The notes under the pieces: model-generated | Seen by the model: the letters and a program-made list of their open reading frames with translations, nothing else | Database searches by the model: none | Told to the model about the DNA's origin: nothing | In this document: piece after piece, positions 35,057 to 44,914 of the stretch | Position numbering within the stretch: position 1 is the stretch's first letter | How the letters are laid out: every line of letters starts with the position of its first letter | DNA from: Pyrus communis | Taxonomy: Eukaryota; Streptophyta; Magnoliopsida; Rosales; Rosaceae | DNA length: 64,000 nt | Assembly: GCF_963583255.1 (NCBI RefSeq) | Contig: NC_084817.1 | Location: 10,980,121 to 11,044,120, forward strand | Direction: 5' to 3' | Translations under genes and position numbers: made by a program

Positions 35057-35660
35057 ACGGCTTATTCATTTCCGCCTTAACTTGCTGACAAACAGCACAC
35101 CTACTCACATACTCAGCTATTTCCCTCTTCATACCCGGCCAATAATAAAACGGTCGAATGGTATGATACATTTTAGTAGCTCCTGGATGCATGGCATAAG
35201 CCGAAATATGTGCTTCATCGAGAATTGCTTTCTTTAAATCCAAATTATTAGGCACGAGCATCCTACTCTCCTGCATTAACATGCCATCTGAATCATGAAC
35301 TCTGAGGTCTTTCCTCCTTCCTCGATCTCGAGCTTGGATCAATTCCTGAGTTTCCCTATTAGCTACTTGAGCTTCAAGCACCCGATCGACCAAAATTGGT
35401 CTAACTTGAAAATTAGCAAGCAATGCCACATCTCGATCTTCTGCTTCCAACCTCACTTCCGTAGAACGTAAGTCTGTCAGAAGAGGAATACGACTCGCAT
35501 ACAACGCATTGATACGGCCCTGAGACTTCCTGCTAAGTGCATCAGCCACAACGTTTGCACGACCAGGGTGATAATCAATCGTGCAGTCATAATCACTGAG
35601 CAGCTCCATCCACCTTCGCTGACGAAGATTAAGTTCCTTCTGCGTAAAAAGATACTGAAG
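34968..35660 (-). pseudogene. Ty3 RNase H end and integrase zinc-binding domain
   Basis: The frame encodes the end of RNase H ([17 protein letters not shown]), a linker, then the integrase HHCC region: [20 protein letters not shown] and CAVCQQVK. It is separated from the upstream RT/RNase H frame by a 1-base deletion near 35665-35675 and from the integrase core by the insertion near 35020. Confidence 0.85.
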
Positions 35661-36436
35661 ACTTTGTGATCTGTAAAGATCTTACATTTCTCTCCATAAA
35701 GGTAATGTCTCCATAACTTCAACGCAAAAATGATGGCTGCTAACTCCAAATCATGTGTAGGGTAATTCAACTCATGAGGTTTCAGTTGCCGTGAAGCGTA
35801 AGCAATCACCCTACCATGTTGCATCAACACACATCCCAAACCATTCAAAGAAGCATCACTATAAACCTCGAAATCACCACTATCGTCCGGGAGTGCCAAA
35901 ACAGGTGCATGAGTGAGACAATACTTCAACTGCTGGAAACTCTGCTCACACTTATCATCCCACTCAAATTTAACGTCTTTCCTCGTTAACCTCGTCAGTG
36001 GTAAAGCAATCACAGAAAAATCCTTAACAAACCGTCGATAATACCCTGCTAAACCAAGGAAACTCCTCACCTCAGTGACGGTTTGCGGTTGCTCCCATTT
36101 CTCCACAGCTGCGACCTTCTGGGGGTTCACCAAAATAACCTGAGCTGAAATGATGTGCCCCAAAAACGCAACTTGATCTAACCAAAACTGGCACTTACTA
36201 AACTTAGCATACAATTGGTGTTCCCTCAACCTTTTCAACACCAAAGTAAGATGTCGAACATGCTCCGCTTTCGACTTCGAATACACCAAAATGTCGTCGA
36301 TAAAAACAATAACAAACCTATCCAAATATGGCTGAAACACTCGGTTCATCAAATCCATAAAAGCAGCTGGTGCATTCGTCAACCCAAACGGCATAACCAG
36401 AAACTCGTAATGACCATAACGAGTCCTGAATGTCAT
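35477..36436 (-). pseudogene. Ty3 reverse transcriptase (palm/thumb) and RNase H
   Basis: Contains [20 protein letters not shown], the catalytic FIDDILVYS box, [20 protein letters not shown], and the RNase H start [14 protein letters not shown] followed by [17 protein letters not shown] and FTDHK. RT copies the element RNA and RNase H degrades the template in cytoplasmic particles. The start lies at a deletion (about 36430-36440) that removes about five residues before FRTRYGH and shifts the frame. After FTDHK the frame is lost through a 1-base deletion. Confidence 0.9.
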
Positions 36437-37697
36437 CCCTACTAATCTTCAGCTGATAATATCCAGACCTCAAGTCAATCTTGGAGAATACACAAGCACC
36501 TCGAAGTTGATCGAACAAGTCATCAATACGCGACAACGGATAACGGTTTTTAATCGTCACCCAATTCAATTGCCGGTAATCAATACGTAGCCTCAAAGTT
36601 CTGTCTTTCTTCCTCACAAACAATACTAGAGCTCCCCAAGGTGAAGTACTCGGCTGGATGAAACCCTTATCCACTAATTCCTGCAACTGAACCTTCAATT
36701 CCCTTAACTCAGCGGGAGCCATGCGATAAGGAGTCAAGGAAATATGATTAGTACCTGGAAGCAACTCAAGAGTAAACTCCATGTCTCGATCTGGCGGTAA
36801 CCCAGGTAAATCCTCAGGAAAAACATCGGGAAAGTGTCTGACTACCCTCACATCCTCTACTCTACTAGGAGCAGCCTCATCCAACACCACATGAGCTAAG
36901 TAACCCTGACAACCTTTAGATAACAACCTTTTCGCTCGCAAGGCCGAAATAACGCCTTGTCTCACCCCACTCTGCTCGCTCACAAAAGTAACCACATGTA
37001 GTCTAGGACGATGGAACTTAACTATTTTCCCGTAACAATCAATATTGGCACGATTGAAATGCAACCAATCCGTGCCCAGAATCACATCAAAGTCAACAAT
37101 GTCTAACGGAATAAGATTAGCTGGCATAACAACATCCTCCACTATCACTGGACATCCTGGGTACACACGATCTACAATACATCTCTCCCCTCTAGGCATA
37201 GCGAACTCTAAATCATACCCTAGAGGTATGGGGCGAGGTTGCAACACTTGAGCAAATGTATGAGAAATCACAGAATGTGTAGCACCACAATCAATTAATA
37301 CTCTAGCAAAACAACCAAGGATATTTAACGTACCTATGATCAAATCTGGATTGTTCTGAGCATCCTGCAGAGAAATATTATGAATACGCCCCTGGGTCTG
37401 CTGTCGTCCACCTCGACCTCTGCTCGTCTGGCCGCCACGACTCTGAATGCCACGCCCCTGACTGGGCTGACCAGACTGCCTCGAAGACCCCGCATTACTC
37501 GTAGCAATCTCCCCATGCTGAATCTGTCCTTCTTGAAACCACTGAGAATCGCCTACTGGAGCTGGAGGATACGACGTATAGCCGCCGGAATACGGAGGAT
37601 AACCGCCCTGGGAATACCGGTCCTGGGGATATTGATACTGTCCCGGGGCATAGGGAACAACATCGCCCTGATAGTAGTAAACACCACCTCGACCTGT
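36437..37697 (-). pseudogene. Ty3 protease and N-terminal reverse transcriptase
   Basis: Open from the TAG at 37698-37700. A Gly/Gln/Tyr-rich linker is followed by the aspartic protease ([14 protein letters not shown]), ILGTDWLHF, and then the RT fingers: [65 protein letters not shown] and [15 protein letters not shown]. It lies in the same frame as the second half of gag, so gag and pol were probably one reading frame originally. Confidence 0.88.
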
Positions 37698-38758
37698 CTA
37701 CCCATAACTACCAGGACCCTGAATCTGCTGAATCGGTATGGGTGGTGGCAAGAAAGTCTGCTGCGGCTTCTGCTGCTGACTCTGGGGACAATTTGCAGCC
37801 CGATGTCCCATCTGCCCACAAGTAAAGCAACCACTGCTACCACGCCTACACTCACCAAAATACCGATTATTGCACCTGCGGCAGACTAAGGCCCTACCTC
37901 TACCAGCATCACCTTGTCTCTGGCCTCTAGCACCACCAGCAAACCTACCTCCACGTCCCTGACCAGTGGCGCTAAAACCCCCGCTAGAAGAGCTAGAACT
38001 AGTGCCACCCCTCTTGAAGTTCTGTGTCCTACGAGGTCCGAGCGACGCCTGACCTTTACCTTTATCATCATTCTTCTGATTACCATCTTTCTCTTCCTCC
38101 TCACTCTCGCTCGGCATATTTTCTGAATCCTCAATTCTCAGCAGAATCTCATAAAACTCCTGGTAAGTATCACAGTGGGTAGTGGTCGTCATCGAACGCC
38201 ACTTCTTCTTAGTGCCTAAACGGAAACGACGAAGCATATTCGCCGGATTGCCAGCAACATCTGGATGATAGCGAGACAAATCAGTGAACCTCCGGTAGTA
38301 CTCATTCGCTGTCAACTTCTCCTGTCTCAACTCAGTGAATTCCTGCTTCTTGCGATCAATATACTCAGGAGGCACAAACCTTCTCTTGAACAACTCTCGG
38401 AAAACAACCAATCCGTCTTCTCAGCTGGAGTCAAACGACGAAGTTCCTGCTCCCACCAGGCTGCAGACTCCTTACCCAAAAACCACGATGTCGTCTCGAC
38501 CCACTTCTTGACAGGGAGATTCCCCTGACTGTGCAAAACACGAAAAGTCTTCTCAATATGCTCTAACCATCGCTCTGCACCCTCATGACCCTCGTTGCCT
38601 TCAAACTTATCCAACTTCAAATTATACATAGTCTCCAGAGGAGTCATCTGGGGAGGGCGGATCGTCGACTGAATAGCTGTAGCAATAGCTTCCCCCAGCT
38701 GAGTAATATCGGGGAAACTAGGCTCAGCAGAGCGACGTGGTTCCCGACGAGGTGGCAT
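37698..38758 (-). pseudogene. Ty3 gag (frameshifted, premature stop)
   Basis: The start MPPRREPRRS at 38758 is chosen because it lies close behind the primer site and matches the family style. The capsid-like region (LDKFEGNEGHEGAERWLEHI) runs in one frame to about 38410 and continues in another (FVPPEYIDRKKQEFTELRQE), so a single-base deletion lies near 38396-38415. A CCHC zinc knuckle (CFTCGQMGHRAANC) follows and binds genomic RNA. A TAG at 37698-37700 then interrupts the link to pol. Confidence 0.88.
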
Positions 38759-38817
38759 AATTCTGACAGAAGACACCAAAACCATTAGAATACTCACAAA
38801 AGCACAGGACTGCCAAA

Positions 38818-38834
38818 CCTAGGCTCTGATACCA
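38818..38834 (-). other. primer binding site for initiator tRNA-Met
   Basis: On the minus strand TGGTATCAGAGCCTAGG lies three bases inside the 5' LTR border. It is the complement of the 3' end of plant initiator tRNA-Met and the standard first-strand primer site of this lineage. Confidence 0.92.
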
Positions 38835-38837
38835 AAC

Positions 38838-40999
38838 TGACACACCCCGATCGAGATCAGGGCATGCTGGCCATCACGTGGAAGTGACGTAACCATGTGC
38901 ACAGTGTGGAAGCTAATAAAATAATAATGGAAATAGTAATACGAATAAATAAAAACTAGTTTTACATAAAGTAATAACAAGTGCAAGCGTAAGTGTGATG
39001 CTAAGTTCAGAGCATAAAGCTTAAAGCAGTCCGGGAGAAAATGACGCAACAAAAGTACACCCGAAGGTGGTCCTACGCTGGTGATCGTCTGTCAGATATG
39101 CCGGGAAAACCCTCTGGGAAACCACCAAACGTGCTAGCCAACTAGAACCTGGAGGGGCGCAAAACAAAAGCGTGAGTGGGCAAAAACAAAGCTTTTCGAA
39201 AACCATTTAATAAATAAGTTCTAACCCCTCGCCGTAAAACCCGTATACTTCTCAGAAAATACATATATAGATATATAAACCAATCATGCTCAAGCATATG
39301 CTATGCCAAAACCTCAAAATGAAATGCAAGTGCTCAGGTAATAACGCATCAATATCATATAAACAGTTAGCTGGAGTCACCTAACGTGACCTGTACGGCT
39401 GAATCTAGAGCTCAAATCTCAATCTCACTAACTAGACCTGCACACGAGTCGGAACCACCTAAAGTGGTTTGTACGACAGGCCTGGGTGTAACATATATAT
39501 ATACGCTCAAGTGCTACGATCACGTGAAGGCTGGGCGAATAGTCGCGGGTCACCTACGAGTCGGAACCACCTAAAGTGGTCTGTACAACAGGACTGTGCA
39601 CCTAACTTGGATCCAAGCTGAGCGTGTGGTGCGGGAGGTGAACATCACGTGAAGGACTGTGCCCAACTCTGGGCGGGAGCACTAACACCGGGGGTGCAGG
39701 TTATGAGCTCTCTATGCATCTCAATCAATACTAAATGTAAACATAAATCACACTTACCTGACACTTACCTGTGCGTCCGCAGCACCAATACATACACATA
39801 TATAAATGCAACTAATCATGCATAACAACCGGCAATATAAATATGGCATGTAACGAATAAACGTTTTAAATCACTTTCTGGGAAAAATATAAGTATATAG
39901 GTATATACGGAAAACCAAAAGTCCACTCACTGGTATGTGGAAGGGTCGTAACCCCCTGCCTCGAGTGACCATGCTCGTCTTCGGGATAAGATTCACCTAT
40001 ATGCGAAACAACTATAAAAACGTTAATTTTAAAGCACATAACCAACCTTTAGAAATAACTTCTCATACAATGCTCAAATGGGGTGTATGTATACACCAAC
40101 GTGATCTACTCAACCTCAGGAACATCCCCATATTTTTAAATTAATTTTTCACCGTCGCACGCGCCCCCACGCGCCGGCCAAGGCACGGCCACACGCGCCG
40201 GCCACGCACAGGCACGTGCCTGGCACGCTGACGGCGTCAGTTGACGCCGGCAGGAATATTCCATTACCCCTAATGGTAACCGCCAACGGCGTTAGGAATA
40301 TTCCGTCGTCTTCTCCGGCGAGGCTCCGGCGCCGTCGCCGGCGTCGGAAAATCGGGAAAACTTTAAATCGTCCTATCTCCTTTGTTTTTCAACCAAATTT
40401 CACAAAATTGGTACCAAAATGAAGCTTACAACGAGAGGAACACAATCATACCACTTTCAAGTGCTAAAATCCACGAAATCTCACCTGGAAAATCACCCCA
40501 ATTTCGGCCAACCTCGAAACTCGTGATCCCGACGTCCAAAACCTTCAAACGAACCACCCCAAGCCTCCTAGGGACCTCACCAAGCTTCCTACAAGCTTGA
40601 AATTCCCAAAAACATGAGAAATTACGTGTGCATGAACAATACCTAAAATCGGGTATCCCGAGTTCAACGTGAAAACGAAGGTATCCTTACTTGAAATGGG
40701 TACGGTTGGACTCTTACAAGCCTCACGAGCATGGATATATACTTTGTTTCTTCGATCTATGAAGGTTTGATGTGTTTGTGTGTGTGTCCGTACGTTGGAA
40801 TGGAAAATGGGAGAGGAAAGGGAGCTCGGGACAGGTGCAGGGATAGGGGAAACAGTGAGGGTGAGTATAGGGAAGAGTGTGTGGTGCAAAACCAGCCACA
40901 CCAAGCCAAAAAGAACAACTACACAACGAAAAATCACGCTAGGGGCAAAATCGTCTTTTCACGCGTACGTTTTTAAAATTTCTGGGACGGGCTGTTACA
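38838..40999 (-). repeat. 5' LTR of the Ty3 element
   Basis: Plus-strand ends are TGACACACCCCG and GGGCTGTTACA, adjacent to the primer site. It matches 31624-33910 along its whole length with scattered substitutions and several indels in simple or GC-rich repeats. Confidence 0.92.
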
Positions 41000-41485
41000 C
41001 GAATGTCTTTTAATCTTATTTGGCATATTTGACATCTCATTTGGAGATGATCCAGGCTAATTGTTTTTTTATTATTGTTTATTAACGTGAGGGAAGTCAA
41101 ACATTAGAATAAGGCTTATTAATTGAAATGCTCCCTGAAATTTTCATTTAGTCTTAATTTACCCCCTAAAACTGGTTTTGTCTCATTTTGCCCTTCAATT
41201 GACATTTTTCGTTCATTTGGTCTCACTTTACCCATTGTTTCGTTATAAAAACGTTAAAATTGAAGTGCATTTTGGACACTTCACTTTTTGCACGCCTCTT
41301 AAAATATGTAAGTTAAAGTCGAAATTGTAATTATTTATTGCCAATTAGAGTAAGTGACTCAGCAATGTGAAGCCTTTGGTTAAAAAATGTGCACATTTGC
41401 TTTTGGATAATTTTTTTTTTTAGGTTTTGGGGTTTGCATTAGAAGTATTTTGGACATAATAGCTTAATGGTTTTTTTATTTATTA

Positions 41486-41511
41486 CTAGCAAAGGTCACA
41501 CACTTTGTGTG
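41486..41511 (-). mobile_element. candidate Helitron 3' terminus
   Basis: On the minus strand a CACACA/TGTGTG hairpin (stems 41497-41502 and 41506-41511) is followed 7 bases later by CTAG (41486-41489) and T. The spacing fits a Helitron end, but no matching 5' end or coding region was found. Confidence 0.4.
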
Positions 41512-42208
41512 TTGACAAATATATATTTTTTATATTTTTAAATATTTGTTTTTTAATTTATTTTATGAGAGGAGTTATTTGTTTTTAACAGGTTGGTAAG
41601 CATCCCAAAAAAATAGGGGTTGGCAGTTAGGAAAGAGAGAGAGAAAGAGAGAGAATGAGTTGGAAAGGTATTGATAAAGTGACATAGTTGTGAATTTTAG
41701 AAAAAAAAAGGTAAAAACTTAGTTGTACAAAATTACTTTAATGCCCACATTGTTTTCTTTTCTAATATCTTCTTTCAATTTTGTATTAAGGGGTATAGTA
41801 GTAATTTTATTAGTTTTTTGTTGACAAACAATGTTTTATTAATATGTAGTTTAGATTATATATGGTGCAATTGTTCTAAGATCAATTTTTTATGGGTGAA
41901 ACTTGTGATTAGGCCAAATTTTCAAGTGCAAAATTTCCATTGAACCAATATATGGTGCAATAGGTTGATCATGTTTTCTTTATGTTGAGTATTTTTCAAG
42001 TACAAAATTTCCATTGAGCCAATACATGGATGTCTTGCAAATGAAGCAACTCTAGGAACAAAATTGTAACCTTTATTTTGGTTCATATAATGATTCTGCT
42101 GCCATGAATTTTTTCTATTGATTGAATAATTTATTTTTAAAAGGGCCAAAAATCATGAGTTTGAATTAGAGTTGTTAAAAATGGAATTGAGATTGTTTTA
42201 GTTTGTAG

Positions 42209-42469
42209 TGTCACTTCCTGGCCCATTCCACCACCATAGGACGATATTGTCCGCTTTAGGCTTACCATTCCCTCACGGTTTTGTTTTTGGGAACTCACGA
42301 GCAACTTCCCAGTGGGTCACCCATCATGGGATTGCTCTAGCCCCCTTCTTGCTTAACTTCAGAGTTCTTACGGAACCCGAAGCCCGTGAGCTCCCAAAAG
42401 GCCTTGTGCTAGGTAGAGATGGGAATATACATTTAAGGATCACTCCCCTGGGCGATGTGGGATATCACA
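42209..42469 (-). repeat. Cassandra 3' LTR
   Basis: Contains a 5S-like segment (about 42289-42390, minus strand) with GAAGTTAAGC (42351-42360) and a GATGGGTGACC-like box, the 5S internal control region. It differs from the other LTR by scattered substitutions but has the same length. Confidence 0.9.
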
Positions 42470-42524
42470 ATCCATCCCTCTTAGGGGCTCGACGTCCTCG
42501 TCGGCACACCACGCGCTAAGGTTT

Positions 42525-42537
42525 GGCTCTGATACCA
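42525..42537 (-). other. Cassandra primer binding site (iMet)
   Basis: TGGTATCAGAGCC on the minus strand, three bases from the 5' LTR. Confidence 0.9.
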
Positions 42538-42540
42538 TAT

Positions 42541-42801
42541 TGTCACATCCCGGCCCACTCCACCACCGTAGCACGATATTGTCCACCTTGGGCTTACCAT
42601 TCCCTCACGGTTTTGTTTTTGGGAACTCATGAGCAACTTCCCAGGGGGTCACCCATCATGGGATTGCTCTAGCCCCCTTCTCGCTTAACTTCGGAGTTCC
42701 TACGGAACCCGAAGCCAGTGAGCTCCCAAAAGGCCTCGTGCTAGGTAGAGATGAGAATATACATTTAAGGATCACTCCCCTGGGCGATGTGGGATATCAC
42801 A
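42541..42801 (-). repeat. Cassandra 5' LTR with 5S rRNA-like promoter region
   Basis: Same structure as the left LTR, with GAAGTTAAGC at 42683-42692. Known Cassandra LTRs can be transcribed from the 5S-type RNA polymerase III promoter. That activity is inferred here from the retained A/C-box-like motifs. Confidence 0.9.
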
Positions 42802-43392
42802 TGCAGGCTGAATGTAAATAGATGTGTAAAAAGTGAAATGTCCAAACCTTTTAATTTAATATTTCTTTGATGGAATTGGGTGAAGTGAGATAAAGAGTTG
42901 AAAATGTCAGTTTCAAAGGGTAAAGTGAGACAAAATGTTAGTAAACTGAGACTAAATATCAGTTTCAAAGGGTTTATGAGACAAAATGTTAGTAAACTGA
43001 GACTAAATGTCAGTTTCAGATGGTAAACTTAGACTAAATGTTAGTTTCAATGGACGTTTCAATTAATAAGCCATTAGGATAAATTAGTCTTCTCATATCC
43101 ATTATGGGCAAGTAAATATTTTATATTATTGTTGTGAGCCATAGTGCAATATACGTATTTTTCACTTGGCAATTTATCTTGAGTGATGCTATTTGCATAC
43201 TTATTTTTATATCTCACACATTCATATTAATTTTTGTTCTTTAATCTTCTTTATTATTCGATATGATAGATGACAAATTAAGAAGAGTGTGTAGAAGGTA
43301 AAAAAATGAGTGTGGATAGCACCACTCTTTGTCTGAGTCATTCTGGCCTTATTTTCTCGTTAAATAAAACTGTGAACGCTTTTTAACACCGA

Positions 43393-43464
43393 GCGTTTGT
43401 AGTCCAACGGTTAGGATAATTGCCTTCCAAGCAATAGACCCGGGTTCGACTCCCGGCAAACGCA
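43393..43464 (+). tRNA. tRNA-Gly (UCC)
   Basis: 72 bases fold as a full cloverleaf: acceptor GCGTTTG/CAAACGC with discriminator A, D arm GTCC/GGAT, anticodon stem ATTGC/GCAAT with loop CTTCCAA (anticodon TCC), and T arm CCGGG-TTCGACT-CCCGG. There is no intron and CCA is not encoded, as in plants. A T-run from 43472 can serve as RNA polymerase III terminator. It would decode GGA/GGG glycine codons. Nothing in the sequence suggests it is a pseudogene. Confidence 0.95.
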
Positions 43465-43559
43465 TTATCTCATTTTTTTCAATTTTATTTATTTATTCTC
43501 GACTTCGCCTTTGTTGAATTGGGTTCCATCTATTCCCCCAACCAAAAGGAAAAGGAATG

Positions 43560-43581
43560 TTCCGCTACCAGGAGTACAAAC
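43560..43581 (-). pseudogene. tRNA-like unit A, 3' part (split by hAT MITE)
   Basis: TTCCGCTACCAGGAGTACAA followed by AC matches the acceptor/T-arm segment of unit B (44518 onward, TTCCGCTGCCGGGAGTCGAA). Its continuation lies beyond the MITE at 44487-44510. The MITE's 8-bp target (GTACAAAC) is part of the T-arm equivalent, so a tRNA-like sequence was the insertion target. Confidence 0.65.
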
Positions 43582-44478
43582 TAGGGGTGGGCACTTGGAA
43601 CCGAAACATGAATTGAATCGGACTTCATCGAACGATTTGTTTTTACGGTTTTGAAACAGTTTGGTTTTGCGGTTTTAAAACCGAACTGCGGCAAAGTAAA
43701 CAGTTCGGTTTTGGTTTTGGGTTTTCAAAATCGCACCGAAACCGAAACCAAAACCGATCCATATATTTTGAATGTTATGTTTTAACTTTTAATTAGTTCA
43801 ACTACACTATTCGAGTCACCATATTCATCTGTCTGTCTCTGTCTCTCTCAAAACTCATCTTCATCTCTTCCACAGTCGACATCAGTGCCTCGGTGCTTGC
43901 ATCTCTGCGACCTGGCTGGTTGCTTGCATCTCTGCGACCTCCCTTAAACTTTTTACCAATACTCAGCTCTGTGTATCTAAGCATTCGTCGATAAGAGATG
44001 CGCCACCCCCGAAATCACACAACGTTGTCTTCACGCTTCACATGCTGGGTTTAACCAACCCAGTGAGCTGTGCCACAATTCTGAGCTGAGTTGATGAGTT
44101 CATCAAGCTTAACAAGGCCCAATTATTTATCATGAGTCCAAAAAGACTCGCAGGTGGACATAGCAAAGTAGGGCTTGATATAGAAATATCCAACATGATA
44201 AACACGAGATAATAATCTATTTAAACATGGCCCAAACAATTTATGATGTTAAGAGTTTTGTAATGTTTAGATGGGTATTTTCTAATCTCTCCTATCAACA
44301 TCTTTCGAACCATTCTTGATTTCTTATGCGTAAATAGGTGTATATTTTAAATTGTACATTTTTTTTTTCAAAAACCAAACCGAAACCGTTTAAAACCACA
44401 CCGAATCAAACCAAACGGTTTGATTTCATTTCGATTTTGGTTTCAAAACTGCACTAAACAGCACCGCGCCCACCCCTA
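43582..44478. mobile_element. non-autonomous hAT element (MITE-like)
   Basis: Ends are TAGGGGTGGGC and GCCCACCCCTA, an 11-bp inverted repeat. The flanks GTACAAAC (43574-43581) and GTGCAAAC (44479-44486) are an 8-bp duplication with one change. Both arms are rich in 'ggttttggttt/aaaccgaaacc' subterminal motifs. The interior has no transposase. The ends are of the same type as those of the hAT element at 3208-6786. Confidence 0.88.
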
Positions 44479-44518
44479 GTGCAAACCGGATGTTGTTTAG
44501 ACAAATTCCAAAAAAACT

Positions 44519-44578
44519 TCCGCTGCCGGGAGTCGAACCCGGATTCGACAAATTCCAATTTTAATTTGCTACAGCGGA
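44519..44578 (-). pseudogene. tRNA-like unit B, shortened
   Basis: On the minus strand a perfect 7-bp acceptor (TCCGCTG/CAGCGGA) and a perfect T arm (CCGGG-TTCGACT-CCCGG) enclose only 29 bases in place of D and anticodon arms. Those bases can form one 6-bp hairpin (CAAATT/AATTTG). The 19 bases CCGGGTTCGACTCCCGGCA are identical to the nearby tRNA-Gly. It cannot be a normal tRNA because no anticodon arm with a 7-base loop exists. Confidence 0.75.
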
Positions 44579-44683
44579 TTCTTGTTCTATTATCTTCAAT
44601 TATTTAATTTATATTATCATGTAAGCAAAATAGTTTTATTTTTTTTCCTCAAAAAGAAAAGAAATAAATAAAAAATAATTTTC

Positions 44684-44745
44684 TATTGCCAGAGTCGAAC
44701 CCGTATTAAACAGATTTTCCAATTTTAATTTTCTACGGCAAATTG
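44684..44745 (-). pseudogene. tRNA-like unit C, degenerate
   Basis: It repeats unit B (GGGTTCGACTC T arm, the AATTAAAATTGGAA middle, TAG) with substitutions that break the acceptor stem. Sequence similarity with B continues past the unit into a 'ttgttct-ttatcttcaatt' flank, so B and C are a tandem duplication about 165 bases apart. Confidence 0.65.
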
Positions 44746-44852
44746 TTGTTCTCTTATCTTCAATTGTTTGTTTATAGTTCCTCACACCATTACATAGGCC
44801 CGAACTCAAAATTTGTAAACAAATCAACTGTTCAAAGATAGCAAGAATCCGT

Positions 44853-44912
44853 TGTAGAAAAATAAAACTGGATTATTTGATTAAAAGGCGGGTTTGACTC
44901 CTAGCAGCGGAA
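44853..44912 (+). pseudogene. tRNA-like unit D, inverted copy
   Basis: On the plus strand TCCGTTG pairs with CAGCGGA (one G-T pair). The middle forms a different 6-bp hairpin (AAATAA/TTATTT) and the T arm is GGGTTTGACTCC. It is in opposite orientation to units A-C. Confidence 0.65.
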
Positions 44913-44914
44913 AT

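Larger units (their letters stand above)
31624..40999 (-). mobile_element. complete Ty3 retrotransposon, Tekay/Del-like chromovirus, coding-defective
   Basis: Two LTRs (31624-33910 and 38838-40999) in the same orientation flank about 4.9 kb carrying gag and pol on the minus strand. A primer site complementary to initiator tRNA-Met lies next to the right (5') LTR and a polypurine tract next to the left (3') LTR. CGAAT lies on both sides of the element (31620-31624, sharing the terminal T, and 41000-41004) as the target duplication. The domain order PR-RT-RNaseH-IN with a C-terminal chromodomain-like segment places it among chromoviruses. The very large LTRs fit Tekay/Del. Frameshifts, deletions and stops in gag, RT, RNase H and IN make it non-autonomous. 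It is the only full-length relative of the three solo LTRs in this window. Confidence 0.93.
42209..42801 (-). mobile_element. Cassandra TRIM retrotransposon
   Basis: Two 261-base LTRs (42209-42469 and 42541-42801) flank only 71 internal bases. On the minus strand the LTR starts TGTGATATCCCACATCGCCC and carries 5S rRNA-like sequence, the hallmark of Cassandra. The target duplication is TGTAG/TGCAG (42204-42208 and 42802-42806, one change). Beside the right LTR is the iMet primer site, and beside the left LTR a polypurine tract (AGAGGGATGGAT on the minus strand). The element encodes nothing and depends on other elements' proteins. Confidence 0.93.
41113..43072. mobile_element. Mutator-like non-autonomous element with long inverted ends
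   Basis: The left end GGCTTATTAATTGAAA is matched by the reverse complement of the right end. The similarity extends inward through 'catttagtctaattta'-type repeats for roughly 100 bases, reiterated on the right (42880-43050). Flanks are ATTAGAATAA (41103-41112) and ATTAGGATAA (43073-43082), a 9/10 duplication fitting Mutator-type elements. There is no transposase. A Cassandra TRIM is nested at 42209-42801, and a Helitron-like terminus lies near 41486-41511. Confidence 0.65.

Noticed and set aside
37380..37889. 169-codon plus-strand ORF
   Set aside because: It is antisense to the gag-protease linker and zinc knuckle, and its Arg/Thr/Leu-rich composition is a shadow of that region.
44519..44578. 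Functional tRNA gene on the minus strand
   Set aside because: The acceptor and T arms are good but there is no room for D and anticodon arms, so it is listed as a tRNA-like pseudogene.
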